DNA from: Hyunsoonleella pacifica
GTDB lineage: Bacteria; Bacteroidota; Bacteroidia; Flavobacteriales; Flavobacteriaceae
Assembly (NCBI RefSeq): GCF_004310335.1
Contig: NZ_SIRS01000003.1
Coordinates: 372,001-436,000 of the forward strand
DNA length: 64,000 nt
Reading direction: 5' to 3'
Made by a program: the position numbers and the translations under genes. Every line of letters starts with the position of its first letter. Within the stretch, counting starts at the first letter, position 1. The notes below the pieces were generated by a model. It ran no database searches and was not told the DNA's origin. It worked only from the letters and a program-made list of their open reading frames with translations. Of this stretch, positions 9,338 through 19,500 are shown piece by piece.

Positions 9338-9805
9338 ATGAAATATTTTGTTTGTCTTATTTTGCTATCTGTTTCATTAAGTGCAGTTTCTGCTCAAACT
9401 AACTCTGGTATAAACTGGATGTCTTGGGCACAACTAGAACAGGCATTAAATAAAGAACCAAAACCAGTTTTCGTTTATTTTCATTCAGAATGGTGTGCCT
9501 ATTGCAAAAAGATAAAGAGAAAGGTATTTACCAATCCAGAAGTTATTCAAAAGCTAAATACAGATTATTATGCAGTAGAAATGGATGTAGAATCTAAAGA
9601 CACTATAGTTTTTGATGGAGTTATTTTCACTAACAAACAAGCAACAAAGAAACGTAATGGTGTGCATGAATTACCTTTATTACTGGCATCGCGGGAAAAT
9701 AAAGCATTTACACTACCCGCAACTTTATTTTTTGAGAATGCTTTTAACATAAGAGAACGCGTTTTCAAATATTATACATCAAAACAACTTCTAAATAAGT
9801 TATAA
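9338..9805 (+). CDS. Thioredoxin-like periplasmic protein
   Basis: About 155 residues with a signal peptide ending VSAQ and a thioredoxin-like fold with active site WCAYCKK (CxxC). It resembles the thioredoxin_7/DsbD-gamma-like group often found beside TonB receptors. ATG 9338 gives a normal signal peptide; GTG at 9329 would add only three residues. It is 11 bp after the receptor gene, so the two are in one operon. It may reduce Cys residues such as the receptor's plug pair, but that is speculation. Confidence 0.85.
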   Translation: MKYFVCLILLSVSLSAVSAQTNSGINWMSWAQLEQALNKEPKPVFVYFHSEWCAYCKKIKRKVFTNPEVIQKLNTDYYAVEMDVESKDTIVFDGVIFTNKQATKKRNGVHELPLLLASRENKAFTLPATLFFENAFNIRERVFKYYTSKQLLNKL

Positions 9806-9921
9806 TTTGAGTACATAGCAACTTCCATCTAATAATGAAATAACTGAAAAACAACCATAAAGACTACGTAAATCAACCGAAAAGTCATTTTTTAGTACTT
9901 TCGTAATAAATTTTTAGAGAC

Positions 9922-10842
9922 ATGAAAAAATATATGTTTCTTTTTTGCGCCGTATTATTCTTATACAATTGTAAAAATGAAAAACAAAGTAACGGTAAGC
10001 TAAATGTAGTAACTACCACAACTATGATAACCGATTTGGTTAAAAACATAGGCGGCGATCATATTAATCTTCAAGGATTAATGGGTAGCGGTGTAGACCC
10101 GCACTTATATAAAGCCAGCGAAGGCGATGTAACCAAACTAGCCAATGCCGATATTATTTTCTATAACGGTTTACATTTAGAAGGCAAACTGGTTGAAGTT
10201 TTTGAGAAGATGAAAAACAAAAAAACCGTTGCAGTTTCTGATATTATCGATAAAAACACATTGATAGGTTCAGAATACTTTGCGTCAAACTACGACCCGC
10301 ATATATGGTTTGATATTCAATACTGGATGCAAGCAACTAATTATATTGTTGAAATACTTTCAGAAGCAATTCCAGATAAAAAAGATTTTTTTCAAGCTAA
10401 TGGTTTTAAATATTTACGTCAGCTAGAAGATTTGAGTAAACGGGTAAAAGTTACAATCGAAACTTTACCTAAAGAACAACGCATTTTAGTAACCGCACAC
10501 GATGCTTTCAATTACTTCGGAAAGGCTTTTGATTTTGAAGTAGTAGGGCTTCAAGGCTTGTCCACCGCTACAGAAGCTGGCGTTCAAGACGTTCAAAAAT
10601 TATCAACCTTTATTATAGAGAACAATGTGAAAGCCATTTTTGTAGAAAGTTCGGTGCCAAAACGTACTATCGAAGCGTTGCAAGCCTCAGTAAAATCAAA
10701 AGGTCATAACGTTACCATAGGAGGAGAATTATATTCTGATGCTCTTGGAAATGCAGGAACTCTAGAAGGTACATATATCGGGATGTTTGAATATAATGTA
10801 AATACGATAGTGGAAGCATTAGCCCTTCCTAACCTCCCCTAG
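9922..10842 (+). CDS. Metal ABC transporter substrate-binding lipoprotein (TroA/ZnuA family)
   Basis: 306 residues. The lipobox LYNC has Cys at residue 17. Cluster A-I metal-binding proteins use four ligands; candidates here are His in DPHLYKAS, His in DPHIWFD, His in TAHDAFNYF and Asp in LYSDALG. This His-His-His-Asp set is like TroA, which binds both Mn and Zn, so the metal is not decided by sequence. A TACTTTCG -7-like element lies shortly upstream. The last residues (LPNLP) come from a repeat-like segment that overlaps the stop codon. Confidence 0.92.
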   Translation: MKKYMFLFCAVLFLYNCKNEKQSNGKLNVVTTTTMITDLVKNIGGDHINLQGLMGSGVDPHLYKASEGDVTKLANADIIFYNGLHLEGKLVEVFEKMKNKKTVAVSDIIDKNTLIGSEYFASNYDPHIWFDIQYWMQATNYIVEILSEAIPDKKDFFQANGFKYLRQLEDLSKRVKVTIETLPKEQRILVTAHDAFNYFGKAFDFEVVGLQGLSTATEAGVQDVQKLSTFIIENNVKAIFVESSVPKRTIEALQASVKSKGHNVTIGGELYSDALGNAGTLEGTYIGMFEYNVNTIVEALALPNLP

Positions 10843-11110
10843 GAGAGGAAATTCACTCTTGCTTAGAAAATGAAGAGTTAAAACAAATTGAAATAAAGAA
10901 ATGATTTGGCAAAAAGGTCAACACCCAAGTCAATTCAAAGAATAGATCGTCAAGGCGCAGAATAGATGAAGAAAAGCTCCGAGAACAGGAGAACGATAGT
11001 TCGACGCGGAGTTTTCAAATCGGTTTTCATTCCGCCATAGCGGAATGAAAAATTCCTCGGCTTGAACTTGATTTCCTGCCGGCAAGCAGGTTTGGTTTGA
11101 TGTATTTAGT
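10821..11110. repeat. Intergenic stretch of small palindromes between the troA-like and troB-like genes
   Basis: No gene. It holds several hairpins: an imperfect CCTC/GAGG repeat over the troA-like stop codon (about 10827-10851), a nested CTCCG...GAAC/GTTC...CGGAG structure (about 10976-11010), a 14-bp-class hairpin around CATTCCGCCATAGCGGAATG (11027-11048) and CCTGC/GCAGG (11075-11090). These look like REP-type insertions that have separated the binding-protein gene from the rest of the transporter operon by 338 bp. Confidence 0.5.
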
Positions 11111-11180
11111 TCAAAACATCCACTGGAAGTTTCAAACTAAATAGTGCATCAAGGCAAAATGAATATTTAAACAAATAAAA

Positions 11181-11918
11181 ATGAAAAAAAAGATCGCCGT
11201 AAAAGTAGACGACCTAACCGTAGCCTACAACTACAAACCCGTACTTTGGGATATCGACTTAGAAATCCCAGAAGGGGTACTTATGGCTATTGTAGGCCCC
11301 AACGGCGCAGGAAAATCAACCCTCATAAAATCTATTTTAGGCATTTTAAAACCCATTGCAGGAAGCGTAAGTATTTATGATAAACCTTATGAAAAACAAC
11401 GTCAGGTTGTTGCTTATGTTCCTCAAAAAGGTAGTGTAGATTGGGATTTCCCAACTACAGCACTAGATGTTGTAATGATGGGTACCTATGGTAGCTTAGG
11501 CTGGATAAAACGCCCTGGGCAAAAGCAAAAAAAGGCAGCCTTAGAAGCACTTGAAAAAGTAGGTATGTTGCCTTTTAAAAACCGACAAATAAGTCAGCTT
11601 TCTGGCGGACAGCAACAACGTATATTTTTAGCAAGAGCCTTAGTGCAAAACGCTTCAATTTATTTCATGGATGAACCGTTTCAAGGCGTAGATGCTACAA
11701 CTGAAATTGCCATCATCAATATTTTAAAAGAATTAAGAAAAGCAGGTAAAACGGTAATTGTGGTACATCACGATTTGCAAACCGTTCCAGAATATTTTGA
11801 TTGGGTTACCTTTTTAAACGTAAAAAAGATTGCCACAGGACCAGTTAAAGATATCTTTAATGATGATAATTTAACAAAAACCTATGGTATTAATTATAAA
11901 GTAAGTATACAGGAATGA
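11181..11918 (+). CDS. Metal ABC transporter ATP-binding protein (TroB/MntB/ZnuC type)
   Basis: 245 residues. Walker [10 protein letters not shown] (about 39-47), signature LSGGQQQR (about 140-147), Walker B IYFMDEPF (about 159-166) and the switch His in VVHHDL are all intact. It energises the importer formed with the substrate-binding protein upstream and the two permeases downstream. It overlaps the following cysteine hydrolase gene by 4 bp. Confidence 0.94.
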   Translation: MKKKIAVKVDDLTVAYNYKPVLWDIDLEIPEGVLMAIVGPNGAGKSTLIKSILGILKPIAGSVSIYDKPYEKQRQVVAYVPQKGSVDWDFPTTALDVVMMGTYGSLGWIKRPGQKQKKAALEALEKVGMLPFKNRQISQLSGGQQQRIFLARALVQNASIYFMDEPFQGVDATTEIAIINILKELRKAGKTVIVVHHDLQTVPEYFDWVTFLNVKKIATGPVKDIFNDDNLTKTYGINYKVSIQE

Positions 11919-12454
11919 CAGCACTTTTAGTAATTGATATGCAAAAAGGATCTTTTACACCGAAAACTCCAAGGTATAATACAATTGGTGTCATTCAAAG
12001 AATAAATAAAATTGCTGCTCTATTTCGCTCACAAAACTTACCAGTAATTTACATTCAACATGACGGAACTGGAACTGGGGAATTTGAAAAAGGATCTATT
12101 GAATGGGAAAATTTAAATGATTTAATAGTAAAACAAAACGATATTTTAATTGATAAATATGCCAACGATGTCTTTTACAAATCAAAACTCCAATCTAAAT
12201 TGATTGAGTTAAAAATTTCAGAATTGGTAATTACAGGATGTGCAACAGATTTCTGTGTTGAGTCTACAATACAATCAGCATTAACTAAAGACTATAATAT
12301 AACAGTTGTTGGAGATGGTCACACTACAGGAGAAAGACCTGGCTTAAAAGCGAAACAAGTAATTGACCACTACAATTGGGTATGGCAAAACATGATTCCA
12401 ACAAAAGGAAAGGTAGTTGTAAAATCCACCGAAGAAATAATTAAAAATTTGTAA
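11915..12454 (+). CDS. Isochorismatase-family cysteine hydrolase
   Basis: 179 residues with the Asp-Lys-Cys triad of the family: Asp in LLVIDMQ (residue 8), a Lys in the [11 protein letters not shown] region, and Cys in [11 protein letters not shown]. Members hydrolyse amides such as nicotinamide or N-carbamoyl compounds; the substrate here is unknown. It is embedded between the ATPase (4-bp overlap) and permease genes of a metal importer, so it must be co-expressed with them. The functional link to metal uptake is not obvious. Confidence 0.88.
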   Translation: MTALLVIDMQKGSFTPKTPRYNTIGVIQRINKIAALFRSQNLPVIYIQHDGTGTGEFEKGSIEWENLNDLIVKQNDILIDKYANDVFYKSKLQSKLIELKISELVITGCATDFCVESTIQSALTKDYNITVVGDGHTTGERPGLKAKQVIDHYNWVWQNMIPTKGKVVVKSTEEIIKNL

Positions 12455-12456
12455 AA

Positions 12457-13587
12457 ATCATCGACTTTACAGAATACATAAAACTCGTATTTACAGACTA
12501 CACACTAAGAACTATAACACTTGGTACTGCAATTTTAGGCGCAGTAACAGGAATGCTAGGTAGTTTTGCCGTGCTCAGAAAGCAAAGTTTATTAGGCGAT
12601 GCGATTTCACACGCTGCTTTGCCTGGTATTGCCATAGCCTTTTTACTTACAGGCGCAAAAAACAGTAATACTTTACTAGTGGGGGCATTAGTAAGCGGCC
12701 TTTTGGGGACTTTTTGGATTAGAGGTATTATCAAAAAAACACATTTAAAATCAGATACCGCCTTAGGGTTAATTTTATCCTTGTTTTTTGGTTTTGGTAT
12801 GTTGTTACTCACATTTATTCAAAAACAACCCAATGCTAATCAAGCTGGGTTAGATAAATACTTATTTGGTCAAGCAGCAACATTAATAGAAACTGATGTA
12901 TGGATGATGGCTATTGTAACAGGCATTTGTTTATTCGTGTTATTACTGTTTTGGAAAGAATTCAAAATCCTTTTATTTGATGCAGATTATACCAAAACCT
13001 TAGGTTTTAACACCAAAACAATTGACATTTTAATAACCACTTTTATCGTTTTAGCCATTGTTTTGGGGCTGCAAACGGTGGGCGTTGTTTTAATGAGTGC
13101 TATGTTGTTGGCTCCAGCTGCCGCAGCAAGACAATGGACAAACAGTTTAGGAATTATGGTATTTCTAGCAGCTGTTTTTGGAGCATTTTCAGGTGTATTT
13201 GGTACTGCCATAAGCGCTACACAAAACAATCTATCAACAGGACCAGTTATCGTTATTGTTGCTAGCATCTTTGTTTTGATATCATTCATTTTTTCCCCAA
13301 GCAGAGGCTTGTTGTTTAAACAAATTCGTTTTATAAAAAATCGTCGCGATTTACAATTACATAAAACTCTAGCGTTTATGTACAACATTGTTGAAAGTCA
13401 TGAAAACATATCGCATCCACACGCCATCAAAATCCTAAATAATTTTCAAGGCTACACCAAAAACACGTTACAAAAATTGGTACAAAAAAACTTTGTGAAG
13501 TTAGAAGGTAATATGTGGAGTTTAACAGAGGAAGGTTTTAAAACTGCATCAAACTTGTACAATCAACAAAGTGACAACAATGAGTAA
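12457..13587 (+). CDS. Metal ABC transporter permease with C-terminal winged helix (TroC type)
   Basis: ABC-3 family permease with 8-9 membrane segments. The conserved SFAVLRKQSLLGDAISHAALPG motif lies near the N-terminus. The first in-frame ATG (12553) would remove the first membrane helix. The frame is open back to 12445, and the translation from 12460 (IDFTEYIKLVFTDYTLRTI) looks like a normal family N-terminus, but it has no ATG, GTG or TTG. I therefore place the start at the ATC codons 12457/12460, tentatively. After the last membrane helix, a soluble tail of about 100 residues (from HKTLAFMYNIVES) resembles a winged-helix/DtxR-type DNA-binding region (SLTEEGFKTAS). Confidence 0.85.
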   Translation: MIDFTEYIKLVFTDYTLRTITLGTAILGAVTGMLGSFAVLRKQSLLGDAISHAALPGIAIAFLLTGAKNSNTLLVGALVSGLLGTFWIRGIIKKTHLKSDTALGLILSLFFGFGMLLLTFIQKQPNANQAGLDKYLFGQAATLIETDVWMMAIVTGICLFVLLLFWKEFKILLFDADYTKTLGFNTKTIDILITTFIVLAIVLGLQTVGVVLMSAMLLAPAAAARQWTNSLGIMVFLAAVFGAFSGVFGTAISATQNNLSTGPVIVIVASIFVLISFIFSPSRGLLFKQIRFIKNRRDLQLHKTLAFMYNIVESHENISHPHAIKILNNFQGYTKNTLQKLVQKNFVKLEGNMWSLTEEGFKTASNLYNQQSDNNE

Positions 13588-14740
13588 TGCCCAAATTGAA
13601 ATACAATTAATTGCTAGTGTGGTCGCTATTGCCTGTGCTATTCCGGGAACATTTTTGGTTTTGAGGAAAATGGCAATGATAAGCGATGCCATTAGTCATT
13701 CTATCTTACCAGGAATCGTTATCGGATTTTTTATTACTCAGGATTTAAACTCGCCTTTGCTTATTCTTTTAGCAGCTTTAACCGGAGTATTAACTGTGGT
13801 TTTAGTAGAGTATATTCAAAAAACTGGGTTAGTAAAAGAAGATACCGCTATCGGATTAGTGTTTCCAGCGTTGTTTAGTATTGGCGTTATTATGATTGCA
13901 AAAAATGCCAACGATGTGCATCTAGATGTTGATGCTGTTTTACTGGGAGAATTGGCTTTTGCTCCTTTTGATAGATTACTCATTTCAGGTGTGGATATCG
14001 GTCCAAAGTCTTTATGGATAATTGGTAGTATTCTAATCATCACTATCGGACTCCTGTTTGCCTTTTTCAAAGAATTAAAAGTAAGTACGTTTGATGCAGG
14101 TTTAGCGGCTTCATTAGGATTTTCTCCAGCTATGATTCATTATGGATTAATGACTGTCTCATCAGTAACCACAGTAGGTGCTTTTGATGCTGTAGGTGCT
14201 ATTTTAGTAGTTGCATTAATGATTGCTCCCGCAGCAACCGCATACTTACTAACCAACGAATTAAAACGTATGCTGCTTTACGCCATCTGCTTTGGAGTAT
14301 TTAGTGCCATTTCAGGCTATTGGGTAGCACATTGGCTCGATGCATCTATCGCTGGATCTATTACAACTATGTTAGGATTATTATTTTTAGCAGTGTATCT
14401 ATTTGCTCCAAGAAAAGGTATCATTGCTGTAATGTATAGAGAAAAACAACAACGTACAGAAGTATCATTATTAACCTTTCTTTTACACCTAAAAAACCAT
14501 ACAGAAGAGGAAGAACGTCATGTAAACCACCTCAACGAACATATCAATTGGCAAAAGGTGCGTTCAAAAACCGTTTTAGATTTAGCTATAAAAAACAATA
14601 TGATTCAACTAGATAAAAATATTGTTTCATTGACAGAAAAAGGGGAAGATTTCACTTCGAAAGCTATTGATTATATCATCACAAATAAAGATGCACAGAT
14701 TGAAGCCATGAAGGATGATTTCTTTTTGTTTAGGGGCTGA
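13580..14740 (+). CDS. Metal ABC transporter permease with C-terminal winged helix (TroD type)
   Basis: About 386 residues, ABC-3 family, with the conserved GTFLVLRKMAMISDAISHSILPG segment and about eight membrane helices. A soluble tail (from TFLLHLKNHTEEEER to the end) ends in a winged-helix-like NNMIQLDKNIVSLTEKGEDF stretch, parallel to the tail of the upstream permease. GTG at 13571 is an alternative start; either way it overlaps the upstream gene. The paired permeases probably form a heterodimer. Similar fusions of this permease with DtxR-like tails are known in some bacteria; the tail's role is unproven. Confidence 0.9.
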   Translation: MSNAQIEIQLIASVVAIACAIPGTFLVLRKMAMISDAISHSILPGIVIGFFITQDLNSPLLILLAALTGVLTVVLVEYIQKTGLVKEDTAIGLVFPALFSIGVIMIAKNANDVHLDVDAVLLGELAFAPFDRLLISGVDIGPKSLWIIGSILIITIGLLFAFFKELKVSTFDAGLAASLGFSPAMIHYGLMTVSSVTTVGAFDAVGAILVVALMIAPAATAYLLTNELKRMLLYAICFGVFSAISGYWVAHWLDASIAGSITTMLGLLFLAVYLFAPRKGIIAVMYREKQQRTEVSLLTFLLHLKNHTEEEERHVNHLNEHINWQKVRSKTVLDLAIKNNMIQLDKNIVSLTEKGEDFTSKAIDYIITNKDAQIEAMKDDFFLFRG

Positions 14741-14767
14741 TGTCATTCAGAGCGAAGCGAAGAATCT
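14741..14767 (+). repeat. Left inverted repeat of the GIY-YIG element
   Basis: TGTCATTCAGAGCGAAGCGA followed by AGAATCT, starting directly after the stop codon of the permease gene. Its reverse complement, with a few changes, occurs at 15104-15136 on the other side of the GIY-YIG gene. Confidence 0.75.
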
Positions 14768-14796
14768 CTTTAATAAAACAGTGCTAAATTGGGAAC

Positions 14797-15102
14797 ATGA
14801 AAACAATAGGTAATCACAACTATTACGTCTATATTCTAACTAATAAATCTAAAACTGTTCTTTACACAGGAATGACTAATAATTTAAAAGAGCGACTTTA
14901 CTTCCATAATAACCCAACAGCATTTTCTAAAGCATTTACAACAAAATACAGGTGTTTTTATCTGATTTATCACGAACACTTTTTTGAGATTAAAGATGCA
15001 ATAACAAGAGAAAAACAAATCAAAGGTTGGAGCAGGTTAAAAAAAGAAAACTTAATAAATAGTTTTAATCCGTCATGGTCTTTTTTAAATGATGAAATTT
15101 AA
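14797..15102 (+). CDS. Standalone GIY-YIG nuclease-domain protein
   Basis: 101 residues made of one GIY-YIG domain: YYVYIL as the GIY part (residues 6-11), YTGMTNNLKERLYFH as the YIG part with the catalytic Arg (about 23-37), and Glu in AITREKQIKGWSR (about 68-80). This is the UPF0213-like group, usual length 80-100. It is bounded by inverted repeats, suggesting that gene and repeats move or spread together. It has no link to the metal importer it follows. Confidence 0.88.
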   Translation: MKTIGNHNYYVYILTNKSKTVLYTGMTNNLKERLYFHNNPTAFSKAFTTKYRCFYLIYHEHFFEIKDAITREKQIKGWSRLKKENLINSFNPSWSFLNDEI

Positions 15103-15103
15103 A

Positions 15104-15136
15104 AGATTCTTCAGTCGTTCCTCCTTCTGAATGACA
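15104..15136 (-). repeat. Right inverted repeat of the GIY-YIG element
   Basis: AGATTCTTCAGTCG then TTCTGAATGACA; it is the reverse complement of the left repeat with a small insertion. It starts one base after the GIY-YIG stop codon. Confidence 0.75.
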
Positions 15137-15206
15137 AAACATTTCTCTTATTTAGGAGGTAACTTTGGTATCTTTATTGTGGCTTTAGTCTTAAATATTA
15201 GCCTTT

Positions 15207-16421
15207 ATGAAAAAATTCCTTTTCTTTTTTGCTTTAATTTTCTGTTTTCTTTCTTGTGAAAACAAAGAAAAATATAATGGTAAATGGATACTTGACATAT
15301 TTAAATTAGACAATAACGAATCCGAAACTCCATCTTTTTTTAGCATTGAAAATGATTCAATAAAATTCAACTATTGGAGTTTTCATCATCCACATGAGTA
15401 TCCTTTAAAAACTGGAAACAATCAGTTTGTATTTAATAATTGGACTATTGGAACAAATATTATTGATGACACGCTTTCATTAAAAAACGCCTTCTACATA
15501 AAAGACAATAACGATAGCATATATAACTGGCTATATGACAAACCTATAACCAAAATAGAGTTGCCAAAAATAAACTCTAAACACTTCACATCAAACAATT
15601 CAAATAATAAAGAGTTAAAATATTATATCTTATTTGGAAGACGTATAGATAATAATCAATTCAGTTTACAACTTAATGATAAGTATTCTGAAATAGAAGA
15701 TTTACCTGCATTTATAGCTAATCAAAGAGCATCTGAAAGGCATGAAATAATTCCTTTTTACTCATCTTATTTATTCGTTGATAAGTCTACTCCAATGAAA
15801 TATCTTGAAGACATATTTTTTGAACATAAAAAAGTTAATCAACTTAAATTATGTCTTATCAATAATATCCTTTTGAAATATGATAATTCACTTGGTTTAT
15901 ATTATGAATATGAAAAAACAACAAAAAGACTTCCTCCTTTTAGTGAGCATGACCTTTTCCAAGCCAATACTTCTACTAATAAAGATCTCATTCCTCCACC
16001 TCCACCTCTTTTAAATTATTCAGAATTCAATGGCAAGAGTCAAAAAATCAGAATAATATTGTTAAAAAAGAACACTATTTATTTTAATAATTCCATTATA
16101 AAAATAAATCATTTAAAAAAACTTATTAGACCTCACATTGAGGATAATGATGTCATCATAAGTCTTTATGACTTAGAGTCTAATTATTCAAGCTTCCTAG
16201 AAATGAATACATTAATTAACTCTGCATATCAAGAAATCAGAGAAGGAAAATCAAAAATGAAATTTAATAAAACCTTAAATAATTTGACTAGAGAAGAGCT
16301 TACTGAAATAAAAATAGGAACACCAATTAGGCATATTTGGGATTATTCAATTTCTCACTTTAATCGTATTGCTAAAAAAGGAAGTTCTTTTTATGGGTTA
16401 GAAATAGCTCCTATTGAATAA
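15207..16421 (+). CDS. Hypothetical lipoprotein
   Basis: 404 residues with lipobox FLSC (Cys 17). The N-terminal part (NGKWILDIFKLD...) has a lipocalin-like opening. Residues about 275-330 (RIILLKKNTIYFNN...) vaguely resemble the periplasmic fold of ExbD-type proteins. Neither similarity is strong and I do not assign a function. It stands alone 70 bp after the GIY-YIG element and 149 bp before the next gene. Confidence 0.7.
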   Translation: MKKFLFFFALIFCFLSCENKEKYNGKWILDIFKLDNNESETPSFFSIENDSIKFNYWSFHHPHEYPLKTGNNQFVFNNWTIGTNIIDDTLSLKNAFYIKDNNDSIYNWLYDKPITKIELPKINSKHFTSNNSNNKELKYYILFGRRIDNNQFSLQLNDKYSEIEDLPAFIANQRASERHEIIPFYSSYLFVDKSTPMKYLEDIFFEHKKVNQLKLCLINNILLKYDNSLGLYYEYEKTTKRLPPFSEHDLFQANTSTNKDLIPPPPPLLNYSEFNGKSQKIRIILLKKNTIYFNNSIIKINHLKKLIRPHIEDNDVIISLYDLESNYSSFLEMNTLINSAYQEIREGKSKMKFNKTLNNLTREELTEIKIGTPIRHIWDYSISHFNRIAKKGSSFYGLEIAPIE

Positions 16422-16570
16422 TGTTAGTACTTTATATGTTTCTCAATAAAGTTAAAATAGATCCATTCCTCTTTATAATCATGTATTTCATCAAAAAAAC
16501 TAATTTTTTGCCATACTCTATTGCTCTTAAATGTTAAGTTTTCGTACTTTTATTTTACTAAACAAACCCC

Positions 16571-19500
16571 ATGAGATACATAATACTGATGGTTATATCG
16601 TTATTTGCCATCAAACTTTCTGCACAAGAAAAAATTCCTTATGTTGATTTAGATGACATTTATGAACAACTGTCTGATAAAGCTTCAAAAGAAGATTACA
16701 AAAAAAACATTGAACTATTAAATAAGATAAGTGAAAATGATTCTTCCTATTGCGATGTACTAGTCACTAAATCATACTACTTGTTAAATTCAGAGCGATA
16801 CGATGAAGCCATTGATATTGTAAACGAAGGTTTAACAAGAGATTGCACCTCTTTAAACACCTCATTTTATATAAACAAAGCTCTTATTTATGTTCTTACA
16901 GAAAAATATGATGAAGCCATTAAAGTTTATGATGAAGCTTTAAAAACCTATCCTAAAAATGCAGAATTATGGTGTAATAAAGGCATAGCCCTAGAAAACG
17001 CTTCGAAAATTGAAGAAGCTGTACAAGCATATAAAACCGCAATTATATTAAAACCAACCTATGCAAGACCACATTTACAATTAGGTAATATTTGTTACCA
17101 ACAAGAGCGTATTACACAAGCTCTAATGTGTTTTAATGTATATTTAATTTTAATAATAAATGAAGAGGATGCCTTTACAACCTTACAATCTTTAAATAAT
17201 ATTGTTGCTTCCAGAAATGAACACAAAGCAAATCCAGATATTGAAATTTCTAAGGACGATGAAGCTTTTGATGAATTAGATTTAATCTTGAATAACAAAA
17301 TTGCATTAAACAAAAAATACAAAACTGGCCATAAAATTGAAATTTCGCTTACCAAACAAAATCATGCGCTATTACAACAAATACAGGATTTTGAAGGTTA
17401 TGAAGGGTTTTGGGATAAAAAATATGTAATGCTTTACAAATGGATTGCAGAAAATAATCTTTTTGAAAACTTTATTTATACATTATGCTATCCAATAGAA
17501 AATGAAAAATATAAGAAGATTGTAAGTAACAATGAAAAAAACATTGTAGACTTTCTTAAAAAATTCTACAGTAAATGGCGAAGCATTCTTAAAACCAACA
17601 CCATTGCGTTTGATGGCAAGTCTCAAGAAGTTTCTAATTATTATTATGATAATTATACACAAGCTGTTGGAAAAATGAATGGAGAAACGTCAGTCGGCAA
17701 ATGGTTTATCTATAACGAAGATGGGCAATTATCCTCTGAAGGTATTTATGATAAAAACGGAGAGCGCGACCAAAAATGGACTTGGTATTATACAAATGGT
17801 AGAGTAAGAGAAACAGCCATATATAAAAACACAAAATTAAACGGAGAAAACCTGCATTTCTTTGATAATGGAAAACCAAAAATAGCAGCTAATTTTTTAG
17901 ATGGAAAACTAGATGGTAAATATTTGGTTTATAATGATGACGGCGCACTTATTGAAGAAAAATATTTTAAAGAAGGTAAATTAGACGGACTATACCAATC
18001 GTATTTTAAAGTTGGCAAACAATTATTAGAATGGCATGTACCCTACAAAGATGGTAAAGTAGAATCTATCGCTAAGGAATATTATGCCAATGGCGATCTT
18101 TTTGCCGACATTCCTTTTGTTGATGGAAAAAGACACGGGGAATACAAAGATTTTCACTTTAATAAAAAAATAGCTTCAGAGGTAAGTTATGCCAATGGCG
18201 AATTAAATGGTGCATATAAAACATACTATACAAATGGAAAAATTCATAAAGAAGGTAATAGTATTGATGATTTTTACAACGGTCCATTTAAAACCTATTA
18301 CAGAGATGGTGTTTTAGAAAGTGATGAAATTTACAGTAATGGTTCTTTAGACGGTATTAATAAATACTATGATACAGATGGTAAAATAATTAGTGAGTTT
18401 ACCTATCGTAAAGGCGAAGTAATTGCATATAAATACTACAATAAAAAAAGGGAAACTATAAAAGAAGCCCGAAAAAAAGGTGGCGAATTTCAGTTCGCAG
18501 GATATTATGCTCATGGTAATAAGTTTTCGGAAGGCCTATACGATATTAAAGGAGGAAAAAAAGGGTTGTGGAAATTTTACTCAAAAAACGGAGTACTTAC
18601 AAGTAAAGGGAAGTACATTGATAATAAAGCTACTGGGGAACATATTGATTATTATAACAACGGAGAAGTAAAATCAATATCTCAATATGAAAACGATTCC
18701 TTAACGGGTTACTATACCATGTACCATATAAACGGTAAATTACAAAAACAAGGGTGGTACAAAAAGAATGCAGCCCATGGCGAATGGCGTACATATTACA
18801 TTAATGGTACTTTAAAAGAAATTAACTTTTACCATAGCGGAAAACTATATGGTAAACAAGAACTTTTTGCCGTAAATGGAAATCCGGAACGCACCTATTA
18901 TTATAAACAAGAAAAACTATTTTCTGAAACCTATTATGACCATGAGGGAAATGTATTAGGAAAAATTAACTACCGTCCTGATGAAAACAATTATAAAGTA
19001 GTTTATAAGCAAAGTAATGGTAAAACAGGTATAGAAATAGATTATGTAAATAGCATAAAACATGGTAAATATACTAGTTATGACTATTACGGAAACACGA
19101 GATTAGAAGGATATTACAACAATGGCAGCATGGATAGTGTGTGGACATGGTACAATTCTAATGGTACTAAAAGTTATGTAAAACACTACAGAGATGGTAA
19201 CCTTAATGGAGAATTATTAGATTTTCATGAAAATGGTAAGCTAGATAAAAAAGAAATGTATGAGTTTGGAAAAATAGTTGGTGTCTCTGAAGCCCATCAT
19301 AATAATGGTAATAAATCCCAAACAACAGAACACTTCTATGGAAAAACCCACGGTAGAATGGAATTTTACGATTATTCAGGAAAATTGCAACTCATACGGT
19401 TTTATAACCACAACAGACTTATAGGATACAGTTATCATGACGCTGATGGAAACGAATTGCCTATAATTCCAATAAAGAATGAAACAGGTAAAATAAAATC

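Noticed and set aside
10915-11160. Possible small RNA or truncated insertion sequence between the troA-like and troB-like genes
   Set aside because: Only short palindromes are visible; there is no transposase remnant, terminal repeats or target duplication I can point to.
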